A stretch of DNA of 9,675 nt from Candidatus Latescibacterota bacterium (GCA_018667995.1 JABIQT010000023.1:1-9675), one strand, 5' to 3'; counted from the stretch's first letter, positions 1 through 6,323 are shown. The notes: generated by a model not told the origin, from the letters alone. Translations and numbers: made by a program.

Positions 1-319
1 CCTCCGGTCCACCGGAGTTCAGAACATACTGTGCCAGGCCCTGAGCGGCCTCGCCGATGGTCCTAACATTTATGCGGTTCGGCCCTGGTCCCATCGTGCC
101 TCGAATACCTCCCGTACCAAACTCGATGGTCTTTCGAAACTGGTCTTCAAGATCCGTTTTTTTCTCCAGTCGGATCGAATCTAGGATTTCGGGCACAAAA
201 GCCGCGTACGACTGGTCCGTCAACCAGAGTCGCAACGATGCCGCTGCAGCCTTAGAGAGATGGCCCTCTTCTGACCATCTGTCTATCGTCTGTAGTCCCT
301 GTTCCACTGTAGTTGCCAT
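1..319 (-). CDS. Phospho-sugar mutase (phosphoglucomutase/phosphomannomutase, PGM2-like), N-terminal part
   Basis: Partial gene: 106 codons are visible and the rest runs off the left edge. The translated minus strand starts with ATG at 319, preceded by an AAAGG-type Shine-Dalgarno about 10 bases upstream. Residues 67-74 read FGTGGIRG, followed by TMGPGPNRIN and then an amphipathic stretch ending in QGLAQYVL. This is the substrate-domain entry of the alpha-D-phosphohexomutase superfamily, closest to the PGM2/phospho-sugar mutase branch (family knowledge: EFGT(A/G)GLRG...G.NRMN). Members isomerise hexose or pentose 1- and 6- (or 5-) phosphates in the cytoplasm through a phosphoserine further downstream, which lies outside the window. 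Substrate (glucose, mannose or deoxyribose phosphate) cannot be told from this part. It is divergent from the gene at 1079, with a large gap between them. Confidence 0.88.
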   Translation of the reverse strand, partial: MATTVEQGLQTIDRWSEEGHLSKAAAASLRLWLTDQSYAAFVPEILDSIRLEKKTDLEDQFRKTIEFGTGGIRGTMGPGPNRINVRTIGEAAQGLAQYVLNSGGPE

Positions 320-1005
320 TTTTCACTGACCTTTTCATATCGCGTTGGATTGTCCCTAGTACATCGCCTGCCCACGAGTTTGGCCCTCCCCATAGATCTG
401 TCACTACAATCAGGATGCTACGGTGACGTGGTCCGGGCCTACAGTGCTTCCATATTGCGAATCACGTTAATGAAAGTATTGTGGCACATAGGCCACATCA
501 AGCTGAAAACGACGGTCAAAGCCATTGCCGAATGACACGAATCAGCCAAAGCTGCCACTTAGTCATGAATGACCTGCCATTATTGAACAATAGGAATAGG
601 TTGGATCGACCGGCGGCCTCAGTTGACAGCGTTTACATTCAAGAAACTACCCCTATTTACACTCGACATAGGACCTATTTATCTGTACATCAACAACTTA
701 CAACGAACCTCTTCGTCTATAATCACCTCATTTAGAATATATGGCACGATGGTTGCATTGAATACCGTCAGAAAGCAGAACTGTGATACACAACGATTCA
801 ACTCGGAGCAGCCCCTGCTAAAACGAACACCACACTCCTGACTCAGTCGGCCCGGGCGGTTTCCCTGCATCCGAGCATAGAACCGCCTTCAAACCACCCG
901 GGCCGACCGGGTCTATCCCCCTTCAGTCATCAAATAAGCTATCCTACGCAACTCAGAAACGTCAAGATCCCGACTCACCAACCACGACCCTATTTCAAAA
1001 TCAAC
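320..1005. other. Gene-free stretch between divergent genes
   Basis: No convincing gene is seen here. The open frames on both strands are short, lack ribosome binding sites and give compositionally odd peptides. Visible items are a small hairpin at 480-497 (TGTGGC, six-base loop, GCCACA), a consensus-like TATAAT at 718-723 without a good -35 box, and the long inverted repeat at 846-907 described separately. The promoter for the left gene was not identified with confidence. Confidence 0.5.
846..907. repeat. 17-bp GC-rich inverted repeat
   Basis: The left arm 846-862 (GTCGGCCCGGGCGGTTT) and the right arm 891-907 are complementary at 16 of 17 positions, with a C-A mismatch at 857/896. They are separated by 28 bases. 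The spacer holds AACCGCC (881-887), which is also perfectly complementary to GGCGGTT (855-861), so a second, mutually exclusive hairpin is possible. No T tract follows on either side and no gene ends nearby, so it does not look like an intrinsic terminator. It could be a REP-like dispersed palindrome, a protein-binding site or the remnant of one. Confidence 0.7.
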
Positions 1006-1034
1006 TTGCCCCAATACGCCGCGTACCCTATATA
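1006..1034 (+). promoter_or_regulatory. Sigma70-type promoter for the NTF2-like gene
   Basis: A TTGCCC box (1006-1011), a 17-base spacer and TATATA (1029-1034) give a near-consensus spacing. Transcription would begin near 1041, leaving a leader of about 38 bases before the GTG at 1079. The -10 box lies inside the palindrome CTATATAGGATATATAG (1028-1044), which could act as an operator. Confidence 0.6.
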
Positions 1035-1044
1035 GGATATATAG
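1028..1044. repeat. Palindrome over the -10 region
   Basis: CTATATA, a three-base centre (GGA) and TATATAG form a perfect 7-bp inverted repeat. It covers the predicted -10 box and reaches the predicted transcription start, the position expected of a repressor site. AT-rich -10 elements can be palindromic by chance, so the role is inferred. Confidence 0.45.
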
Positions 1045-1078
1045 TTATTTCAAAATGGCATTTCTACCGGATTGACCC

Positions 1079-1633
1079 GTGATAAGAAACCATCTGACAC
1101 TCACAGTATTATCTATGCTACTGGCCATTGCTCCCATTCGGCAGGATTTGGTCGCGCAAGAAGACCAGTTGGAGCTTAAGTGGCCCGCACCACAAATGCA
1201 GGAAGTAGAAACAAGTCTCAGAGCCTGGGCAAAAGCCTGGGCCAATAAGAACCCCGAAGCTTATCTCTCTTTCTACTCGGAGACATTTAAATTACCCAGG
1301 GGCACCAAACGCTCAGCGTGGGAGAACGAAAGACGCAAGAGTCTCACCAAACCCGCTTATATCAGAATCACTCTCAAAGATATCGACGTAGAGCTGCTTG
1401 ATACGGATACGGTTCGGACGCGCTTTACGCAGGTATATCGGGCGAGCAACTACTCTGATCAAACCAGAAAGATCATACTGTTCAGAAAAATAGATAATTC
1501 ATGGAAGATTTTAACAGAACAGATTGCCCCGAATCCAGATCGCCCCAAATTTCCCGAAATACTTCCTGGACAGGCGACCAGAATCCAGAGAACCTACCGA
1601 GCAACCCCAACTACCTCACTGCCCGCGAGATGA
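1079..1633 (+). CDS. Secreted stand-alone NTF2-like (Cds6/SnoaL-like) domain protein
   Basis: A 184-residue protein with a GTG start; an in-frame TGA at 1073 blocks any longer frame. Residues 1-27 form a signal peptide (hydrophobic run LTLTVLSMLLAIAPI, likely cleavage near VAQ), so it is exported. Residues about 44-149 form one compact alpha+beta domain: W50 and W54 on the first helix, YLSFYS (62-67), W81 before RR (85-86), a Q-x-Y strand (118-120) and a final WKIL strand (142-145). The same landmarks occur at the C-termini of the L,D-transpeptidase (2821-4047) and of the TPR protein on the minus strand (5242-4049). This matches the NTF2-like domain found behind Cds6-type L,D-transpeptidases. 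A 35-residue Pro/Arg-rich tail follows. No catalytic residues are recognised. The role is probably binding in the periplasm, perhaps of peptidoglycan or of a partner, but that is inference. Confidence 0.8.
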   Translation: MIRNHLTLTVLSMLLAIAPIRQDLVAQEDQLELKWPAPQMQEVETSLRAWAKAWANKNPEAYLSFYSETFKLPRGTKRSAWENERRKSLTKPAYIRITLKDIDVELLDTDTVRTRFTQVYRASNYSDQTRKIILFRKIDNSWKILTEQIAPNPDRPKFPEILPGQATRIQRTYRATPTTSLPAR

Positions 1634-1757
1634 TCCGACTCAGGATCAAATAACGCGTATCTGATACACCCCTGTTATTGCCTGTGCGCTATATGTTTCG
1701 CGTACGCTGTCGGCCCCATTACACGCCGTATACCGGCCGGAACTGCGCCTTATTTCC
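1634..1757. other. Intergenic stretch, no gene seen
   Basis: Between the NTF2-like gene and the next promoter. A weak hairpin overlaps the stop codon (TGATCC 1631-1636, GGATCA 1643-1648) but has no T tract, so it is not called a terminator. Nothing else is supported. Confidence 0.4.
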
Positions 1758-1786
1758 TTGCATTTGCTGCAAAATTCTCGTATTAT
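1758..1786 (+). promoter_or_regulatory. Sigma70-type promoter for the lipoprotein/transpeptidase genes
   Basis: TTGCAT (1758-1763), a 17-base spacer and TATTAT (1781-1786) form a strong sigma70 match. The predicted start is near 1793, giving a leader of about 160 bases before the lipoprotein gene, unusually long. The leader contains a 26-codon frame (ATG 1883, TAG 1961-1963) that stops one base before the ATG at 1965. Confidence 0.6.
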
Positions 1787-1955
1787 TGTGCCTTATTTGG
1801 GTTAGCATTAGGATCTAAGAATAGGATCCTGGCAAGCCTTCGAGCGTTTGCCCGAAGCGTAACCTCTGCCCAAACGTATCCCATGGAAACGCACTGCGGA
1901 GAAATGTCTATATCTCCCAGAGCCAAATCAATATGCCATAAACGGAGTTCAAATC

Positions 1956-2741
1956 TTGTATAGAATGAAATTCCTCTGCAGTGTGTTACTCGCCGCTCTG
2001 GCCCTTGGGTCCTGCAGCGACCAACCACAGCTAATAGGTGAGTCTGACGACGTATTTCTGGTTTCCGTGACCTCCGTCCAGGAGTCGCTGCCCGAAACCG
2101 ACCGGGCAGACTTCTCCACGGCACTCAAGGGCTTTGAGTTTCTTTACGGGGAAAACGCTCTGTCCGTGCTGGCCGATAGCACGCGAATCAAGGAACGGGT
2201 CCGCACGCGACTCAGCGGTATGAATGGCCAGGAAGTACTGGAGCTATGGATTGAGCGGCGCGACCGGGCTATTCGGCAGTTAATGGACAAGAAGGCCGTA
2301 AACGAAGAGGCCCTCGAAAAAATGAAGCCAGTGGAGATTGAACGATCGCGATTTCGTATCAATAGGGCAGGACAGCGTATCGTCGAACTGAAGGTGAAGA
2401 ACAATACGGAGTTTGACATTGCTCACATCTATTTTCGTGGCATCCTGACTTCACGTGGCAGGAGAGCGCCTTGGGTCGACGACACGTTTCATTATCCCTT
2501 TGAGCTGAAACCAGAGGAGTCTGCGGAGCTGAAATTCGCTCTGTTGGGGGCTGTTTGGCAGGATGTACCGGAGGGTAGAAGGAACTTGAAGCTCGAAGTT
2601 ACCGTCATCCGAATCGACAGCGGTCATGAAACACCCATCTACGATGCCTATACCAATCCCTTTACAAAACACGACCTGGAACGCCTCGAAACGTTAACCG
2701 AATTCAAGAAAGCTACGAGCACTGAATCAGACATTGATTAA
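1956..2741 (+). CDS. DUF6694-like lipoprotein with a C-terminal beta domain
   Basis: A 261-residue predicted lipoprotein. The TTG at 1956 is chosen because GGAG at 1944-1947 sits eight bases upstream. An ATG at 1965 gives nearly the same protein, three residues shorter, but is 17 bases from that site. The signal peptide ends in the lipobox LGSC (Cys at residue 20), so the mature protein is lipid-anchored. The next ~75 residues (SVTSVQESL...FSTALKGFEFL...GMNGQEVL) resemble the DUF6694 lipoprotein domain: a serine-rich start, a helix, and a final G-(M/K)-N/T-G/A-(Q/D)-E-V motif. After a charged helix, residues about 140-235 look like an immunoglobulin-type beta sandwich (LKVKNNTEFDIAHIYFRGIL; ELKPEESAELKF). 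It lies 79 bases before the L,D-transpeptidase gene on the same strand and may be co-transcribed. The function is unknown; family assignment rests on motif memory. Confidence 0.72.
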   Translation: MYRMKFLCSVLLAALALGSCSDQPQLIGESDDVFLVSVTSVQESLPETDRADFSTALKGFEFLYGENALSVLADSTRIKERVRTRLSGMNGQEVLELWIERRDRAIRQLMDKKAVNEEALEKMKPVEIERSRFRINRAGQRIVELKVKNNTEFDIAHIYFRGILTSRGRRAPWVDDTFHYPFELKPEESAELKFALLGAVWQDVPEGRRNLKLEVTVIRIDSGHETPIYDAYTNPFTKHDLERLETLTEFKKATSTESDID

Positions 2742-2769
2742 GCTCGTGGCCAAGTAGACCGTCAATGTC
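2730..2769 (+). repeat. Inverted repeat at the lipoprotein/transpeptidase junction
   Basis: GACATTGA (2730-2737), overlapping the end of the lipoprotein gene, is perfectly complementary to TCAATGTC (2762-2769), with a 24-base loop. No T tract follows. It could be an mRNA-processing or stabilising hairpin between the two genes, or chance. Confidence 0.35.
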
Positions 2770-2820
2770 TCGGTGCGGACGCCGGCCGTAGTGCGCGCAG
2801 TCAAAGAGCAGGATTTCTTC

Positions 2821-4047
2821 ATGTCGAGTAACCGCAGTTGGATTTCACGCTGGTTCATTGTGACAGTCCTGTCAATGCTGTTCTCCCTCGGTGACGCGTC
2901 CGCAGAAGGCGATTCGCTTTCTGTAGACGTTTCCGACCTGTCCAGCGTTGAACAAAAGCTACTCTCGGAGGTCATAGATCAAATTCGCTCCTACCGGATA
3001 GATCCGGCAATCGCCACACTGGAGACGATCACCGACCAGTACCCGAAATTCAAGTTGGCGCAACTGATTTACGCTGATCTTCTCATGGCAAAGGCACACG
3101 CTATCAACGGATTCGGCCCATTGAAAGGGCATGCCGAGGAGGAATTGGCAGGACTACTCGACGAAGTTCGAAAACGCTGGAACCACTACGCAACACGGCC
3201 GCTGGCACGAACTATTCCCGCCTACTTCGCCCATCTCAATGGGGAAACAAAATATGCCGTCCTCGTTGATCTGGCTAATTCGCGCCTTTATCTATTTGAG
3301 AATAGCAACGGCGCACCGGCCCTGGTGAAAGACTACTATATATCTCTCGGAAAGAATGGCGCCCGAAAAGACATACAGGGAGACCAGCGGACACCGATTG
3401 GTGTATATCACATCACCGAATACCTCGCTGAAGCCATTCTACCCGATCGATATGGCGACGGCGCGTTTCCTTTGAACTACCCCAATGAATGGGACCGACG
3501 CCTAAACAAGACGGGCTATGGTATTTGGCTGCATGGCACACCATTTGACACCTTTAGCCGCCCGCCACGTTCATCGGACGGCTGCGTTACTCTGAGCAAT
3601 CTGGACTTCAATGAGCTGGCACTCCGGATTGAAATCGTTGAGACACCAGTAATCATCACGGACCAACCCATTGACTGGCTCAGTCTTTCAGCATGGGAAG
3701 AGCGACGCAGGATATTGGCTGACGTTATTGACGGGTGGCGGATAGACTGGGAGAGCCTCGAGAATGATCGTTACCTGAGTCACTATTCTGAGGAATACCA
3801 CGACGAAAAACTGGACTACGCAGGATGGAGTTCGAGAAAGAGGCGGGTAAACAACGCGAAAACCTACATCAAGGTCCAGGTTTCAGACCTCAGCATTTAT
3901 GAATATCCGGGTGAGGACGCTATGGTAGTCGTAACGTTTGCCCAAGACTATGACAGCAGCAACTACCGCCACGCCTCGAAGAAACGACAATACTGGAAAC
4001 GCGAGTCAGACGGTGTCTGGAGGATTGTATTCGAAGGGCCGGGCTGA
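2821..4047 (+). CDS. L,D-transpeptidase (YkuD/YafK-like) with C-terminal NTF2-like domain
   Basis: A 408-residue exported enzyme. ATG at 2821 is chosen over an upstream in-frame GTG at 2773 because AGGA (2810-2813) lies seven bases before it and the signal peptide then starts properly (MSSNRSWISRWFIVTVLSML, cleavage near ASA after residue 28). Residues 40-125 form a helical, TPR-like spacer. Residues 143-280 are the YkuD catalytic domain: GDQRTPIGVY (187-196), the HG pair at H238-G239 and the nucleophile in SSDGCVTLSN (251-260), Cys255, 17 residues after H238. The residue before Gly-Cys is Asp, not the His of the classic SHGC, as is common in the YafK-like branch. Such enzymes form or cut 3-3 crosslinks or lipoprotein-peptidoglycan links in the periplasm. 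Residues 298-405 are an NTF2-like domain (YLSHYSEEY, W336, RR341-342, AQDY, VWRIV) shared with two neighbours. Its stop is one base from the stop of the convergent TPR gene. Confidence 0.9.
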   Translation: MSSNRSWISRWFIVTVLSMLFSLGDASAEGDSLSVDVSDLSSVEQKLLSEVIDQIRSYRIDPAIATLETITDQYPKFKLAQLIYADLLMAKAHAINGFGPLKGHAEEELAGLLDEVRKRWNHYATRPLARTIPAYFAHLNGETKYAVLVDLANSRLYLFENSNGAPALVKDYYISLGKNGARKDIQGDQRTPIGVYHITEYLAEAILPDRYGDGAFPLNYPNEWDRRLNKTGYGIWLHGTPFDTFSRPPRSSDGCVTLSNLDFNELALRIEIVETPVIITDQPIDWLSLSAWEERRRILADVIDGWRIDWESLENDRYLSHYSEEYHDEKLDYAGWSSRKRRVNNAKTYIKVQVSDLSIYEYPGEDAMVVVTFAQDYDSSNYRHASKKRQYWKRESDGVWRIVFEGPG

Positions 4048-4048
4048 C

Positions 4049-4975
4049 CTACCGGTTTACGTTTTCTTGAAGGATCTTCCACTGGCCCTCGAACTGCCCC
4101 AAAACCAGTGTCTTACGCACTTTTGCTCGGAACGAGTTCGACTGATATGATTGGATAAACACCGCATTCGAAGTGCCAGAATCTCCCGGTTCTACCCTCA
4201 AATTCTCCACTACCACATTGATGAATTCCGGACCGACGATACGCACACGCCGGTTTTCCTCCCACGCGACGCGATCCATGCCGTTGGGCAGCCGGAACGC
4301 GGACGCGTAGCTCGAAAGATACCCGGCTACATCCTGACCAGACCAGGCCGCCGCCCAAGCTGTGACAGCCTCTGGAATTGTGTACGACCGGCCATCTTCA
4401 GGCTGGACAGGCTTGACGGAATCAGTCGCTGGTGGTTTAGGCTCAGATGTAACCGAAGCGATAGGCTCAATCGGCTCCGCCACTGGTAGTACTGGTGTCT
4501 CCGACTGCATTTCAGATTGGGACGGGGCATCTGACTCATTTTGCGCTAAAACCTCCGAAATTGCCTCCACTGTCTCGGAGGGCGCGGCCTGAGCCAATGC
4601 AGGCGATTCGACAGGCATGGGCGGAGGTTGGATAAGCATTGTCAAAGCGGTTTCCGGCAGTTCGCGTTCGTCCCAGGAGTCCAGGGCCTTTTCGTAGGCC
4701 TGACCTGCCATAATAGCATATACATCAGTGAGGTTTCGATAAGCAGTGGAATAGGCCTCGTCGGTATCCAGAGCTTGAATCAGGGCGTCCCGAGCCTTGT
4801 TGTATTGATTTGTCGAAGCATAGAGCACGGCAAGATTGTTGTACGGCTCCGGCATCTGTGGATTCATACGGACCAAAGTCTCAAAAACGGCTATAGCTTC
4901 CGCAACGTCTCCTCGTTCCGTCAATACGATTCCCTTGTAAAAGAGCGCCTGCACGTCCCCCGGATTCTGCGAGAG
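4049..4975 (-). CDS. C-terminal part of the TPR/NTF2-like protein, downstream of the amber codon
   Basis: The frame is open from the base after the TAG; the first possible start is a GTG at 4954, giving 301 residues. No Shine-Dalgarno is well placed for it: GAGGAG lies about 24 bases away and a G run ends only two or three bases away. In GTG numbering, residues 1-95 hold about two and a half TPR units (ALFYKGIVLTERGDVAEAI; PEPYNNLAVLYASTNQYNKA; STAYRNLTDVYA). Residues 105-190 are a Pro/Glu/Ser/Ala-rich, probably disordered linker. Residues 193-300 are the NTF2-like domain: W200, W204, YLSSY (212-216), W231, RR (235-236), QSY (268-270), K281, WKIL (292-295). This copy is closest to the stand-alone protein at 1079-1633. 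Expressed alone it would lack the membrane anchor and stay cytoplasmic. Confidence 0.6.
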   Translation of the reverse strand, partial: LSQNPGDVQALFYKGIVLTERGDVAEAIAVFETLVRMNPQMPEPYNNLAVLYASTNQYNKARDALIQALDTDEAYSTAYRNLTDVYAIMAGQAYEKALDSWDERELPETALTMLIQPPPMPVESPALAQAAPSETVEAISEVLAQNESDAPSQSEMQSETPVLPVAEPIEPIASVTSEPKPPATDSVKPVQPEDGRSYTIPEAVTAWAAAWSGQDVAGYLSSYASAFRLPNGMDRVAWEENRRVRIVGPEFINVVVENLRVEPGDSGTSNAVFIQSYQSNSFRAKVRKTLVLGQFEGQWKILQENVNR

Positions 4976-5242
4976 CTACTCCTCGACCTTTGCCTCAGCC
5001 TGGCCGATTTTTCCGCGCTCCAATAGGTCCATTATCTCTGCGGTCGTACCGGTGATGTGACCTGATGCATATCGCAGGCGGGTACGCGGCTGGCCATCGA
5101 TCACTCTCTCGGCGGAGACGACATCCGAGGCACTGACGCGCGTCTGCCATAAGCCTACAGCGGCGGCTATGGCCAGAAGTACGGATGCAGCTACAAGAAT
5201 CGATATGATTTTTCGACTATTTCGTGGGGTAGCGTCGGTCAT
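4976..5242 (-). CDS. N-terminal part of the TPR protein: membrane anchor, ended early by the amber codon
   Basis: An 88-residue open frame from ATG 5242 to the TAG at 4976-4978. This start, rather than the ORF's upstream extension to 5299, is supported by AAGGAAG about eight bases upstream and by a promoter placing the transcript start near 5260. Residues 1-10 are basic and polar (MTDATPRNSR), and residues 11-31 are one transmembrane helix (IISILVAASVLLAIAAAVG), so the remainder would face the periplasm. Residues 65-88 (EIMDLLERGKIGQAEAKVEE) are the first helix pair of the TPR domain, cut short. By itself this piece would be a small membrane peptide with no clear role. Confidence 0.6.
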   Translation of the reverse strand: MTDATPRNSRKIISILVAASVLLAIAAAVGLWQTRVSASDVVSAERVIDGQPRTRLRYASGHITGTTAEIMDLLERGKIGQAEAKVEE

Positions 5243-5266
5243 CTCACTCTTCCTTTCGGGTTGCAA

Positions 5267-5295
5267 TATATACCGTGGAAGGGCAAGGCCGTCAA
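5267..5295 (-). promoter_or_regulatory. Sigma70-type promoter for the TPR gene
   Basis: On the minus strand, TTGACG (5295-5290), exactly 17 bases, then TATATA (5272-5267). The expected transcript start near 5260 leaves about 18 bases before the ATG at 5242, with AAGGAAG in between. The strong promoter suggests the gene was functional recently or still is, despite its amber codon. Confidence 0.65.
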
Positions 5296-5543
5296 CCAAA
5301 TTTCATGGAGATGTTATATTGGATAAGATTAGGTTTGGACGGTCAGATCGTGGCCTGGTATAGAGGGCATACTTTGGGACATGTATACTTATGCCCTTTT
5401 GTTTTTCCAGGTAAAAGGCGCCAAGCTACAAAATCCGTCCTGGTCAAGGATCTTGTCGCAGTACCCAACAAGGCGCCATCACCGATCATTACCGACATTT
5501 TCAGGTATTATCATGTGGTAACTTGCTACAAGGGAAGTCTGTG
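5296..5543. other. Intergenic stretch between the TPR and ankyrin genes
   Basis: No gene is supported. It holds a plus-oriented terminator-like hairpin (5364-5406) and two copies of AAGGCGCCA (5415-5423 and 5470-5478) 55 bases apart. No clear minus-strand terminator was found after the ankyrin gene, which ends at 5544. Confidence 0.4.
5364..5406 (+). terminator. Rho-independent terminator-like hairpin, plus orientation
   Basis: AGGGCATA (5364-5371) pairs perfectly with TATGCCCT (5390-5397) across an 18-base loop and is followed by TTTGTTTTT. The T tract is present only in the plus direction. No plus-strand gene lies close upstream; the nearest is the L,D-transpeptidase gene ending at 4047, whose read-through would be antisense to the TPR gene. 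The long loop makes it a moderate candidate. Confidence 0.5.
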
Positions 5544-6323
5544 CTAATTACCCGAGCTTTGGAGCTGCTTGATCAAGTCGGCCGCAGATGGTCCAGCGGC
5601 ACCCTGACCGCCCCCGTTCTTCAGCAACTCGGAGAAGGCAGGATTCTTGGACATGGCACCCAAATCCTTCTTCTTCAGCAACTGAGCCAACTCCGGGCGT
5701 CCTTCCGAAGCCGCTTTGACGAGAAACTCCTTTCCTTCATCATCCACTTCATTGACCTGGGCACCATTCTGCATGAGTAACCGGGCGATTTCAGAATTCT
5801 TACTCTTCACTGCTTGAACTAACGCGCTTTGAGTACCGCCCCCAAGAGGATCCATATTTGCCCCCTTCTCGAGCAACATCTTCACTATACCGGAATTGCC
5901 GGAAGTGACCGCATTGACCAGTGCGGTATTCCCCTTTCCGTCAATGGCGTCAAGGGCAACTTTCTGTTGAAGAAGCAACGCTAAGATATCGTCATGTCCC
6001 TCGCCCACGGCGGCCTGCATCACACTCGTGGAAAACATATTCACCGCATTGGGGTCAGCTTCGTACTGTAGAAGAAGATCTGCAATATCTGTGTCTCCCT
6101 GTTGTGCCGCCCACCAGAGTGCCGTCTGCCCCCATTCGTCTTTTCCGTTGACGTCAACACCACTGTCAAGGAGGCTCTCGACCTCACCCAAATCCCCCAC
6201 CGTTGTAGCCCTTATCAACTCTTCCGGTGACGGTGGAGTACAGGCGAGTACAGCAAACATGCAAAGGGCAGTAATTCCAATCGAAAGTCTATGTATTAGT
6301 CCAGGGAAAAATGAGTGCGCCAT
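5544..6323 (-). CDS. Ankyrin-repeat lipoprotein
   Basis: A 259-residue protein. The frame is open further upstream into the channel gene, but ATG 6323 is chosen because GGAG sits six bases before it and a signal peptide follows directly (MAHSFFPGLIHRLSIGITAL). The lipobox is VLAC, with Cys28 as the lipidated residue. Residues 32-225 hold about six ankyrin units: ELIRATTVGDLGEVESLLDS, GQTALWWAAQQGDTDIADLL, SVMQAAVGEGHDDILALLLQ, GNTALVNAVTSGNSGIVKML, SALVQAVKSKNSEIARLLMQ and a last degenerate unit. The end is a Gly-rich tail and a short amphipathic helix (ADLIKQLQSSGN). Ankyrin stacks bind protein partners; here the partner would be periplasmic or envelope-bound. The gene begins 79 bases after the K+ channel gene on the same strand, so co-transcription is likely. 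The partner is unknown. Confidence 0.87.
   Translation of the reverse strand: MAHSFFPGLIHRLSIGITALCMFAVLACTPPSPEELIRATTVGDLGEVESLLDSGVDVNGKDEWGQTALWWAAQQGDTDIADLLLQYEADPNAVNMFSTSVMQAAVGEGHDDILALLLQQKVALDAIDGKGNTALVNAVTSGNSGIVKMLLEKGANMDPLGGGTQSALVQAVKSKNSEIARLLMQNGAQVNEVDDEGKEFLVKAASEGRPELAQLLKKKDLGAMSKNPAFSELLKNGGGQGAAGPSAADLIKQLQSSGN

Larger units (their letters stand above)
4049..5242 (-). pseudogene. Membrane-anchored TPR + NTF2-like protein gene, split by an in-frame amber codon
   Basis: Read from the ATG at 5242, one uninterrupted frame runs to TAG at 4049-4051 except for a TAG at 4976-4978 (codon 89). Both sides are coherent in the same frame: AEAKVEE, the stop, then LSQNPGDVQALFYKG, a normal join into a TPR helix. 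So this is a single substitution, not a frameshift. The full product would be about 397 residues: membrane anchor, TPR helices, Pro/Glu/Ser-rich linker, NTF2-like domain. A CAG (Gln) or TTG (Leu) codon is the simplest ancestor. It may be a recent loss, a sequence error or a readthrough site. The two parts are also listed separately. Confidence 0.75.

Noticed and set aside
57-329. Plus-strand frame of 90 codons at the left edge
   Set aside because: The opposite strand encodes a clear phospho-sugar mutase N-terminus with the FGTGGIRG motif; the plus frame is its shadow.
718-723. Consensus TATAAT as a promoter
   Set aside because: The best -35 candidates are poorly matched or badly spaced and no gene follows in the plus direction until 1079, which has its own better promoter.
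350-870. Several small frames on both strands in the gene-free region
   Set aside because: No ribosome binding sites, no recognisable domains and overlapping frames of similar length; none stands out as coding.
991-1056. 11-base direct repeat TATTTCAAAAT (991-1001 and 1046-1056)
   Set aside because: Short and AT-rich, in an AT-rich promoter region; chance is a sufficient explanation.
1055-1075. Six-codon frame ATG 1055 to TGA 1073-1075, in frame with the NTF2-like gene, as a leader peptide or a broken start
   Set aside because: No Shine-Dalgarno precedes it, and the GTG at 1079 already gives a complete signal peptide.
2773-2820. GTG at 2773 as the start of the L,D-transpeptidase
   Set aside because: It would add a charged segment before the signal peptide, and the ATG at 2821 has a better placed AGGA.
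4976-4978. Pyrrolysine or a recoded stop codon
   Set aside because: The protein is a TPR scaffold, not a methylamine methyltransferase, and the genes at 4049, 5544, 6403 and 8829 end in TAG used as an ordinary stop, so TAG appears to be a normal terminator here.
4955-4990. Frameshift in the TPR gene
   Set aside because: The two parts lie in the same frame (seven whole codons from the TAG to the GTG at 4954); only a nonsense codon separates them.
5335-5364. TTGGAC/TATAGA as a plus-strand promoter with an 18-base spacer
   Set aside because: It would start transcription inside the terminator-like hairpin and no gene follows on that strand.
5415-5478. Two copies of AAGGCGCCA 55 bases apart as an operator pair or attachment site
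   Set aside because: Only nine bases, partly because GGCGCC is self-complementary; no recombinase or regulator gene is nearby.
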